This document shows, piece by piece, positions 23,801-32,821 of a stretch of 49,599 nucleotides of DNA (positions are counted from its first letter, which is position 1; each line of letters opens with the position of its first letter). The stretch lies in assembly GCA_048772705.1 (NCBI GenBank), contig JBLWGC010000075.1:1-49599 (forward strand), written 5' to 3'. The notes under the pieces are model-generated. The model did not search any database and was not told the origin of the DNA. It was given only the letters and a program-made list of their open reading frames with translations. Position numbers and translations under genes: made by a program. This DNA comes from Leidyana gryllorum EB-2025a (Eukaryota; Apicomplexa).

Positions 23801-24760
23801 AAGAGCGTCAATACTCAGATGTGGAGCCACTACTGCTTCGTGCACATCGGTGGTAATAGAGACGGCGAGAAGCTCTGCACAAAGAGCTCGCCAGCCAATA
23901 TACTGACGTGATGAATTTCCGAATGTTGACATAAGCGTCCCGCGTGTAGCGAACCAGGCAGGAAGAAACTCAGCCACATGTGGGGGAAGTAGTGTTGGAT
24001 ATATAATGCCCTCCTCCTTGCCTCGCGGCTCACTCGCGTTCGACGCATCAGGTGAGACCTTCACGTTCGTACAACAATATGCCGACGGAGGCAGTTTCGC
24101 TTCCACAATCGGAAGCAAGAAATAGTAGAAAGTCACGGGAGACAGACTCAAGGCCGCCACGAACGTCTTGCGCGGACCCATCAGGCCCGGCAGATCACTC
24201 GGCACGCCGTGTGAGGACTCCCACGCCTCCAGAAGTCTCATCAGATATATCTCAATGTGTGTCAAGTCGCAGCCGGTCAACTCAAACACAGTTCGTCGGC
24301 TTGTTTCCAACACGGATTCCCGCGTTGTGTTGTCTCCCAGTTCCAACAATTCCGACACGGGAGACCTCTTATCCGCCAAGAGGAACGACTCGCAGATTCG
24401 ACACCACAACTCCAACATTGAATAATATCGCTCGGATGCTCCTAAGCTTTCGTGTACTCTTCGCCATAAGCCCAACACGCGAGGTTCTTGTGCTGGACTC
24501 CAACCTTGATGCTCCATGGAGGAAAGCGGGTGAATTTCCTCCATCATAAGGATCTCTTTCAATTCCCCCCCAAAAACGATATCGTTCCCGAACACAAAAG
24601 TTGTCAATACTTTGTCCAGGTCTTTCAAGTACCCAACGTGGGGCTCATCTGGCACACTCGGAGAGGCAGCTCCGCCGTCGCTTTCACTCAACAACGGATA
24701 CAGATTTGCCATCATCCCCATAGGCAAGAGATCACCGGCAGATGCTGCAGTGAGACTCAT
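20840..24760 (-). CDS. Pentatricopeptide-repeat protein (1061 residues)
   Basis: PPR proteins bind organellar RNA and act in its processing, stability or translation. Six exons (24760-22658, 22166-21801, 21704-21540, 21489-21226, 21178-20959, 20907-20840) join in phase to 1061 residues. The N-terminal ~420 residues are helical without clear repeats. From ~residue 500 on there are about ten P-type PPR motifs, for example PDVVTCNILLKGLAKK, DQVTYNTMINAAVMAGSF, CDVTYNNLMHLCVVTGDL, PDVVTYSTIIKGLCDRG and PDVVAYNTLLEGFAK. The last exon adds a basic tail (FLMKQKQKASGPRV). One intron (22167-22657) is ~490 nt, ten times the usual size. The ATG at 24760 is 31 nt after the upstream gene's stop. A 238-nt intron (25040-24803) could instead fuse the two genes in frame. 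Confidence 0.85.
22167..22657 (-). other. Unusually long (491 nt) intron in the PPR gene
   Basis: It splits a PPR motif between TLVK and GYGRCG, with donor aag/gtgagc and acceptor gtccgcag. The intron stays open in the upstream reading frame for most of its length and contains a TGAT/GATT-rich tract at about 22322-22360. No RNA gene is recognised in it. Confidence 0.75.
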
Positions 24761-24791
24761 CCGATGCCAACCTCGATGTATCAATAATTCA

Positions 24792-26171
24792 TCACTGTAA
24801 GCCTGCAGGAACAGTCACCATCAATGCACCCCAATTGTGTCGTGATAGAACGGGACATTCAGGGTACCAAGCCGCACTCATTGGCGGGGCAAGGTGGACA
24901 GTGTCCACAAGGGTGCAAAAGTGTGATGTCAAAGCCTCGAAGACGTCCATGTCATCAGCAATCCAACAAGTGGCGGTCGGCGAGCACACACCACACACGT
25001 GGAGACGCGACATTGAATGTGTACTGTTCGATATACTTACCCGGCAGCATATGATAGGGAAAACAGATTGGAAGATAGTAGTCGCCGTGTGGCGGAACGG
25101 CCATTCTTGCACATGCCCCGTGTGGCACAAATCGTCCAACATGGCGAGGATGGCAAGTGAAGGAAATCGCAAGTCGAGCAAAACCTCCTGTCGCACTCCA
25201 CTAATCTCACCAGCCTCTGGAAGAATCAGCCATGGCGCGTCATTTTTGAGGGCCATGACCGGTAGGACCAGTACTTCGCCAACCCTAGAGCAGGCCAGGA
25301 GAGTAGCGAGAGCGCGCCAGCGTTTGGCTCGAGCGAGAGCGAGTACGAACAACTCGAAGATGTGCTGAAAAACGCCACAAGGAGCCCAACGTTCCAAGGT
25401 AGACCGAAATTTGGAACAGGCTTCTCCCTGCGCAGCAGTGCATTCGAAGAATAGCGGAGCAAAGGCTTCGATCGCAGCAGCAGTGCGCCCTGCATGAGCC
25501 AATGCTGCAAGGACCATCTTCTTGGCGGGGGAGTTGCGCTCCCGCACCCCTACCCTGCGTTTTCCAGCTAGAACGAGAGATTGTAGAACGTTGCATATGT
25601 TGCGGAGAGATTGTGCTTCCGCAGACGCATTGGGGTCTACTGGAATTGGAGATTGAGGTAGTGTCACTGTAGGCCAGTGGGCCATGAGCGAGGCGCAGAG
25701 GTAGACGAGATCAGTGGGTTTGAGCTGATCCAGCACTCCTCCTTCTGGCGCGGAATTATCACTGCAGGAGTTTAGCAGTGTACATGTGGCGTCGAAGGCT
25801 GCGGACCAGTCTCCTGATGTAGCTGCTAGCCGCAATACCGACTTTTCTTCGGCCCCAGGCCCTGGCTCAGATTTGTGTGAACGAGTCGCAGACCTGGAGG
25901 AGTCGTCTTCGGCTAGTTGAACATTGGATTGGATGGACTCCAGAAGTGAAGGGGGGGCACACCCTGCATCGGCGCATATGGAATCGTAAACGCGCTGCAA
26001 AAGCTCGTCTGACAAGTCTGCTCGAGACGGCCAGTTATCGAGTGAAGTGGCGGTTGTGGGTGTGGATGGCCGCTCGGGGTCAGTAAATAAGGAGGGAAAG
26101 ATGTTATTCGGCAACGGCCAATCCTTATCCGAAAAGAAGCCAGCAAGACCGGAAGTGAGGTTGGTAGTCAT
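24792..26171 (-). CDS. Unidentified helical protein upstream of the PPR gene
   Basis: The frame is open from the ATG at 26171 (MTTNLTSGLAGFF) to a stop at 24792. An in-phase 105-nt intron (25040-24936) with a good donor (gtaagtata) probably interrupts it, giving 424 residues. The body is Ala/Leu-rich and helical (LAALAHAGRTAAAIEAFAPL; HIFELFVLALARAKRWRALA), like TPR or PPR-like superhelices but without a clear repeat. It may be a separate gene ending in VTVPAGLQ. Alternatively, the same donor could splice to the acceptor at 24803, making this the N-terminal ~377 residues of the PPR protein. The gap of 31 nt equals others in the window, so I favour two genes. Confidence 0.6.
   Translation of the reverse strand: MTTNLTSGLAGFFSDKDWPLPNNIFPSLFTDPERPSTPTTATSLDNWPSRADLSDELLQRVYDSICADAGCAPPSLLESIQSNVQLAEDDSSRSATRSHKSEPGPGAEEKSVLRLAATSGDWSAAFDATCTLLNSCSDNSAPEGGVLDQLKPTDLVYLCASLMAHWPTVTLPQSPIPVDPNASAEAQSLRNICNVLQSLVLAGKRRVGVRERNSPAKKMVLAALAHAGRTAAAIEAFAPLFFECTAAQGEACSKFRSTLERWAPCGVFQHIFELFVLALARAKRWRALATLLACSRVGEVLVLPVMALKNDAPWLILPEAGEISGVRQEVLLDLRFPSLAILAMLDDLCHTGHVQEWPFRHTATTIFQSVFPIICCRVSISNSTHSMSRLHVCGVCSPTATCWIADDMDVFEALTSHFCTLVDTVHLAPPMSAAWYPECPVLSRHNWGALMVTVPAGLQ
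24803..24804 (-). other. Acceptor-like site before the PPR gene
   Basis: The minus strand reads gactgttcctgcag 42 nt before the PPR start and within the last codons of the upstream gene. It can serve as a trans-splice acceptor for the PPR gene or as a cis acceptor that fuses the two genes. Confidence 0.4.
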
Positions 26172-26262
26172 TCTTGGTTGTCGTTTAGAGTGTCACAATA
26201 ACAGAGCATTGAATAGCAAATCTTCGCCAAGAACTGCTCTGCTAAAATCAAAAACAAAACCC

Positions 26263-27407
26263 TCAGAAGCCGGCTTCCAACTCGGAATCTCCTTCTGAGT
26301 CCAAGTGGCGTTCAATTTCCCCACAGACCACCTCAGCCCATTCATTTCGGGCTTTAGGATCGTAAAACAACGCATGCGTACCGCCAACTATGACTCGTAT
26401 CTCTAACGGAACCGGGGGAACGAAGGCCTGTTCCCATTCTGCATACTCATGTCTAGAACGGCGGAACCCAGTAACACAGACAGACAGAGAGGTGGAGAGG
26501 CGGAGAGGGAAGGGGTGAGGGGGATCCAAATGCGCAGTGGGTCGCTTGGTCGAACATGTAGTCATTGAAAGGGCGGGGGGCTACAGATGCACCGTGGGGC
26601 TCGACAAACGGCTGCAGACCGACCGAACGAGCCTTCCCTGTGCGGCTGGGAGGAGAGTTAGGAAGGAGCGAGGCGGCAACAGGGGTGAAGGGTTGATTGG
26701 GTACCTTTCATCAAACTCTTGGTGATGGTGGGATCTGAATCCCCCAGGATAGCTGTTACATTGAGTGAATCAATTGGCAGAGGCGCCGATTTTGGTTCTC
26801 GATCCAATAGGTCAAAATCTGCCCTGATCATCGGAGCAAAGTTCGGCCACACCCTCGGATTAAACAACTCATCATTGGCATTCCAACAGTGTTTGAGTTG
26901 ATGCTGGAATTGTGAGTCCGACAGAACGTGAAGTGGTTGCCACGGCCGGTCAGCGGGATCTCGGGTGGGCGAAACGCTACTGGAAATGAAGGTATGCTTA
27001 GGCAAACGCACTTTGCGTAGTAGAGCCAATCGGAGAAAGTGAAATACAAAGAATGATCCCAAGGAGTGACCCGCGAGAAAGTACGGCACCTCGGGGTCCC
27101 GTTCGAGTACGGATTGCAACTGATCGAGTATATCAGCAGTTAACGAACTAATCGTGTCAGTCGGGCCGAGAATTTCTTTGTGGCGCCAAGACCGACCAGG
27201 GAGAAGCGGACAGAGAAGCTGAATCTGTTCTCGCTTGCAGAAGTCAGTCAAATGGTTTGGCACCGACGCAGCTTTTCGAGAATTTGGACTCAAGAAAATG
27301 CTGGAATCGGAACCGGCAGAATGAAAACACACCAAACGAGCTCGGCAAGCCTTTCCGGATGCCAGAGGTTGGTGAGGAAACCACGGTTGTAAAGGCACCT
27401 CAACCAT
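26263..27407 (-). CDS. Alpha/beta-hydrolase, type II thioesterase family
   Basis: Two exons (27407-26705, 26438-26263) give 292 residues. The pattern is that of thioesterases that release acyl chains from carrier proteins of fatty-acid or polyketide synthases: an early [11 protein letters not shown] loop, then [11 protein letters not shown], the nucleophile elbow AGHSLGSFF (Ser), the acidic segment AILGDSDPT (Asp), and the catalytic His in [10 protein letters not shown]. The 266-nt intron is needed to join LMK to EWEQAFVPP, which restores the family's DPT..W spacing. The start at 27407 (MVEVPLQPW) is the first ATG. It is 65 nt from the divergent helicase start. The substrate is not known; free-standing proofreading thioesterase is the likeliest role. 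Confidence 0.85.
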
Positions 27408-27443
27408 CGTCAGATAGGAGTAACAAAAATTTGCTTTTTCTAA

Positions 27444-27445
27444 AG
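27444..27445 (+). other. Candidate trans-splice acceptor for UAP56
   Basis: A tract reading ttgctttttctaaag ends 27 nt before the ATG at 27473. The 65 nt between this start and the divergent thioesterase start contain no donor. Confidence 0.45.
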
Positions 27446-27472
27446 GGCCGAAAGCGTCTCTTTCCTCCCGAG

Positions 27473-29043
27473 ATGTCACATCCAGCTCCAGGCGAACTCG
27501 TTGATTACGACGATGATGACCAAGCCGCCGAGATGAGGGGAGTTGAGGCCACTGCCGGGCCCGCTGGTACCACTACCGAGTCTGCACAAGGTGCTGCCGT
27601 TGGTCGGGGCAACTACGTTGCCATCTCCACTAGTGGATTCAGAGACTTCTACTTGAAGCCTCAGCTAATCCGGGCCATTGGAGACGCTGGATTCGAGCAT
27701 CCCAGTGAAGTGCAGCATGAGGCCATCCCCCATGCCATCACTGGCGTCGACATCCTCTGCCAGGCAAAATCTGGAATGGGAAAAACTGCCGTGTTCGTGC
27801 TCTCCATCATCCACCAGTTGGACCCGGAAAAGCTACAGGACGCCGTGTACTGCCTCGTCCTAGCCCACACCCGAGAGCTTGCCTTCCAGATCAAGCAAGA
27901 ATTCGACCGCTTCCGGAAACACGTCAAAGAAATTAGATGCAACGTGGTATACGGAGGAGTCCCCATAACCAAGCACGAGGAGATGCTCAAAACTCCTGAA
28001 ACCATCCCCCACATTATGATCGGCACCCCGGGACGTGTCCTGGCGTTGATCCGACATAAGCAACTCAATACTGATTCGATCGCTCATTTTGTCCTTGACG
28101 AATGCGACAAATGTTTAGAGAAGGTCGATATGCGTAAGGATGTCCAAGAGATCTTCTGTGCCACGCCCAAACGCAAACAAGTAAGTCCACCATATTTCAC
28201 CGATTTCGCCACACCCCCATTCTCACACACCCGCACACACCCCCTCACACACCCCCTCACACACCCCTCTTTATCTCTGTTTTCTTCAGGTGCTGATGTT
28301 TAGTGCTACGATGACGACTGAGATACGGGAGATTTGCAGAAAGTTCATGCAGAATCCCGTCGAAGTCATCGTGGACGACGAGACAAAGCTGACGTTGCAC
28401 GGGCTTCTCCAATACTACATCAAGCTCACCGAGCCCCAGAAGAATCGACAACTGAGCGACTTGTTAGACAAACTTGAGTTTAACCAAGTCATTATCTTCG
28501 TCAAGTCCATTCCCCGAGCTGTCGCTTTGGACAAGCTACTCAATGAATGTTCCTTCCCGTCAATAGCTATTCACGCCGGCCTCAGTCAAACGGAGCGGTA
28601 AGTGTGTGTCAAGCGAGACATGGTCGGACATTGTTCTGTTTGCGCAGTATTGAGCACTATCAGAAGTTTAAGAACTTCGAGAAACGGCTGATGGTTGCCA
28701 CCGACCTCTTCGGACGCGGAATTGACATAGAAAGAGTCAATATCGTCATTAACTACGATATGCCGGAGAATACGGACACGTACCTCCATAGAGTAGGACG
28801 TGCCGGACGTTTCGGCACCAAAGGCCTCGCGATCACCTTTGTTGCGTCTGGTAAGTATTGCCCAAGTTGTGCCTTTTCAATTTGCCTCACAGAGGAGGAT
28901 TCGGAGATGCTGAACCAGGTCCAGTCGCGCTTTGAGGTCAAAGTCGACGAGATGCCAGAGACTATAGATAGCTCGGCGTACAGTAAGTGACCACTATCAT
29001 TCCGCTGCTCATTTCTCCCTTCTTCCTTGCAGTCACCCAATAG
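27473..29043 (+). CDS. SUB2: DECD-box RNA helicase, UAP56/Sub2 type
   Basis: ATP-dependent helicase of spliceosome assembly and mRNA export. Five exons (27473-28180, 28290-28597, 28648-28850, 28893-28982, 29033-29043) encode 439 residues, the family's usual size; the last exon is only 11 nt. Motifs in order: Q-motif region [23 protein letters not shown], Ia [14 protein letters not shown] in [16 protein letters not shown] in [41 protein letters not shown] and [16 protein letters not shown] in place of DEAD is diagnostic of this subfamily. It ends SSAYITQ. The start lies 27 nt after an acceptor-like tract (27444-27445). Confidence 0.97.
28222..28268. repeat. CACAC/CCCTC microsatellite in helicase intron 1
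   Basis: Imperfect repeats of ctcacacacccc within the 109-nt intron 28181-28289, probably also serving as its pyrimidine-rich 3' region. Confidence 0.75.
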
Positions 29044-29247
29044 ACAGCCTATGTGTGTTACCTTTTGGTTCTGCTGACTTTGTGGATCGGAGACTCTCTC
29101 TGCCCTTAAAACAACCGAGAAGTCGCTGGTACTGACGTAACACCAATGATGAGATTAAGATTAGACTCTGTTGTCTCATATTCGAACACTTCATTCATTG
29201 TACTATCGACCACCGTATATGGCGCCGCTCAAATTTCTTTTGCCAGC

Positions 29248-29249
29248 AG
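29248..29249 (+). other. Candidate trans-splice acceptor directly at the ABCG start codon
   Basis: The sequence aaatttcttttgccagcag is followed at once by the ATG at 29250. There is no coding exon upstream to pair with it, since the helicase ends at 29043. Confidence 0.45.
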
Positions 29250-30493
29250 ATGGCGTCGAGGGCCGTTGGATATGCCCTCTCCGACATCCACCTGAATCTG
29301 GGCCGAAAGTGCCGCTCTCATAGAGACGTTCTGCAGGGAGTCGAATGTGTTATAAAACCGCATCGTCTCACTGCCATAGTGGGTGCTTCCGGATGTGGGA
29401 AGTCCACATTGCTGTCGCTTCTTGCTGGTCGACTCCAACAGGTGGGTAGCCGCCAGCCAGCCAGTCAAAGCGGACTGATGCTATCGTTCCCACCATTGTC
29501 AGTAATGTGTTCTCTATTCGCAGACGTCTGGTGACATGGTGTTATTCGATGACCAAAGTCACCTCTGGGATACACCCCGCACATTCGTCAAACACTCGAA
29601 TGCTGCCATTAGACTGGTGCCCAGCGTTGACTCTTATTTCCCTCAAATCACAGCCGAGCGCCTTCTAAATCTGTCTGCCAGTCTCGCTTCCAAGCGGTCT
29701 AGTCAGAAACGAGCTGTCGTGCGCCGAGTCGGCACAGCTTTGGACTTGTTCGACCTACGGGAGGTCGCTCACGTGCCACTGTCTGATTCGGCTTTCCGTA
29801 GCGGAGCCAGCACTGGTACGCTGTAATACACAGGCCATTACCCCCACCACCACTCTCTCTATGCATCTTTAGGGGAGAAAAAGCGGATAGCAATCGCGAA
29901 TGAGCTGTGCTCTGTGCCTGACGATGAGATGGCCTGCCTCCTGCTCGACGAGCCCACGACCGGACTTGACACTGCTACCGCTTACCGTTTGATAAACCAG
30001 TTGCGACGATTGGTTACTGAAGAGAGAGTGGGAACCATTGTAGCCACTCTCCATCAACCATCACCGGCTGTAAGTCATAGACTGTGTCTCCGCCTGACTC
30101 CCCACTGTGCGATAGATGTTCAAGCTGTTTGACGACTTGATTGTCTTGTCGGATGGACTGGTGGTCTATTGTGGGCCCGCCAGTGATGTGGTCCCCACTA
30201 TGCTGTCTTTCCCGTCCCTTAAGGACAGAGTTCTGGATGAGAATGTGCCCCCGGCGGAGGCAATATTCGATCTCTTGCCAAGTCAGGACAAGGCCAGCAT
30301 CGCCGAAGAGTCTCTGTATCTAGCCGGAGAGTTTCGGGAAAGTCCATATGGACAGCTAGTGGAATCGAGTATACAGACGTACATGGCTCAACCTAATGCC
30401 CCTCACCAATCAAAGAGCTGCTGGGAAGCACTCAGACGAGTCTGCAGACACTTTATACTGCTCTTTTTAGTAAGTCGCTCACAGTTGCTGTCC

Positions 30494-30533
<40 letters not shown>

Positions 30534-32798
30534 ACAGGCGCGCGCCGCCCGGCTCCTCTTTGCCCCCCCCCACTCCTCTTTGAGCGACACAGTCAATGCC
30601 TTTGGTGTGCAGGTGATCTTGAAATGCATATGGCGAATGCGTATGGCGCAAATCGTGTTGCCATTGATCTCTTTGGTCGAAGGAGTGATTTTGGGATTAT
30701 TGTTCCGCGGGAGCTTCGAGTGGAAAGACGAAGGACCTGCTGACAATATGGTATCGGCAGAGTGGTGGGAGTCAAGTTTTCCCGCTATGATTCATCACCT
30801 GGCTGAACCAGACTCGGACACTCCGTTTGACGCTTGGCTTCAAGAGGGTATCAGAGCAGATCCCACCCATCCTGATGTCATGGGGGACTTTTTGAACTGG
30901 CCTGCTATGCACGGATGGGTTCACCGTAGTATTCAGTAGGTCTTTGTGGGTTCATCAATCGATCAAGCATTCTTTCAATCCTCAATCTGCAGATGCATAC
31001 ACGAGTGGTATGGAATGGGCATGGATCAAGAACCCGACGGCACCCATAACACCAATTGGACATATCCTCAGCACAACTTCTTACAGCAGGATCGCGATTT
31101 GGACTGGGTGAACAACGTTCGTAATCTCTATCGCTCCTCAAGAAGGCTATCTGTCTCGGGTCGCGATGATGATGATGATGATGGTTTGGCCAACTCAGAC
31201 GACGATGAGGCGAATAAGATCCTCCTCGATAGTCAAGTTTTATACGACAACGAATTCTGGCACTTAACTCCAAGATGGTTGTGGACCGAATTGGTCTCGG
31301 CTCTTCACATCGGCGATCTCCTTTTGGGCAAATTCGACTACGCTGAAGAGTTCTTTGAGCCCTGTGCCTCTTCTTTTGGAACCACCACGGTGTGGTGGTT
31401 GTGTCTCGAGAACCAGGGGCTGGTCACTCGACTCACTCCATTCTTCTCGTGCTTCGGTATCGATCCCATCCGCTTCGGCATCTTCGGGAGGTCATCAGAA
31501 TCCACTTCGCCCCACGACGAGGCGGACGACTTGGAGATTCTACGAGCCATTCTCGCTTCCGACTCTGCAGAGGAGCGCGCCCAAAGAATCCTGTCGTCCG
31601 GCAAAGCCTCGCGTCGATGGCTTGCAGACATCTCTCAAACCACCGAAGACAAACCGACTTTGAACCCCAACAACGCTGATCCCGCCCCCGAGGCAGCGCC
31701 GATTCTCCCCCCGAAGACGGCCGATCAACCATCTTCTGCTGCTTCCTCCTCTCCCTCTCCCTCTGCCTCTTCGTTTGACTCTGCAAAATCGAGTCGTCGT
31801 GGAGCTGCGGCAGCCAACCGCAGAAAGCTCTTCTTTATCTACGATACCTCTTGGGATTTCTTCCGCGTCTTCGAGGGACTGTTCACTCTCGCGGGTGCTC
31901 CCTTCCTCTTCGATGCTATGGTCCAGGCCATCGATGCGACCATAAATGCAATGTGTTTGGTCGCTTGTTTGTTCTTCCTGGGCGCAGCGATTGGTTTCGC
32001 TGCTATCGATGTAATCTACTTCGCCTTTGCCTTTATGATTACTGCCAATCGGTAAGTCTCAAAATGGTGATCGAGGGAGAGCGGCGTGTGTCTCGGCGTG
32101 TGTGTGCGTCTCGGCGTGTGCGGTCGGTCAGTCAGTCAGTCTGTGGTCGATCTCCTCCGCCCTGAATCTGTGTTCAATGCGTTGTGAATCTTCTTTGATC
32201 CGCTCTAAATCTTCCTTAATCCGCTCTGAATCTTTGTTGTAGGGATATCGCCAACCGGCATTATCGGCGCGGATCGTACTTTTGGGCGTTCACGCTTGCT
32301 CAGGTGCCTGGAATGCTTTTGCAGGCGTTACTGATAGCTGTTCCGTTCGCGTTGATCGCCCAGATTCCAGGGAAATTCCACTTTTACACGATAGGGATAA
32401 CCGTGCTGAGTCTGATGGCAATGTCTGGAGTTGCGCTGCTGGTGGCTGCGGCGTCACCCTCGTTGGATGCGTCTGTACGGCTTATGCCGGTGGTACTGGT
32501 GACGTTGATTCTGTTCTCTGGGTTTTTCATTCGAGAGTCGGATATCCCCAATTGGCTGAGCACCTGGGCGGTGTATCTGTCTCCGTACAGATGGAGCATC
32601 TTTGCTTTCACACTGGTCATTTACCCGCCCGGAGAGAGTCAAGGAGTGATGCCAAATGAATGGGTATTGGGAGTCAATGGAGTCACTGTCAAGAGTGTCG
32701 GACTTGTGTGCACAGTACTGGTGGCCCAAGCGTTGTTATATCGACTTTTCGCGTTTGGTCTTTTTCATTGTGTTGGCAGTAAGACGGGAACTCGTTAA
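29250..32798 (+). CDS. ABC transporter, ABCG-type half transporter with a large insertion
   Basis: ATP-driven membrane exporter with a reverse order (ATPase, then membrane domain) typical of ABCG. Seven exons (29250-29441, 29524-29815, 29873-30069, 30116-30469, 30613-30935, 30993-32051, 32243-32798) encode 990 residues. Walker A is GASGCGKST. The signature is a variant, STGEKKRIAIANEL. Walker B is LLLDEPTTGLDT and the H-loop TLHQPS. The membrane domain starts with MAQIVLPLISLVEGVILGLL and later has the ABCG block NRHYRRGSYFWAFTLAQVPG. Between the first and second membrane segments, about residues 380-730, lies ~350 residues of extra sequence with an Asp run and several Trp and Cys. Usual half transporters are 600-700 residues. 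The substrate is unknown. It stops 23 nt before the GRP94 start. Confidence 0.93.
30496..30532. repeat. (TG)18 microsatellite in ABCG intron 4
   Basis: A pure TG run of about 18 units inside the 143-nt intron 30470-30612. Confidence 0.9.
32184..32236. repeat. Short 21-bp tandem repeat in ABCG intron 6
   Basis: About two and a half copies of a 21-bp unit beginning aatctt and containing ccgctct, within the 191-nt intron 32052-32242. Confidence 0.65.
32778..32779 (+). other. Candidate trans-splice acceptor for GRP94 inside the ABCG 3' coding end
   Basis: The tract tctttttcattgtgttggcag overlaps the last ABCG codons and lies 42 nt before the GRP94 ATG. The gap between the two genes is 23 nt. 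Confidence 0.35.
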
Positions 32799-32821
32799 GG
32801 AATAAATAATCTCTCACACAC

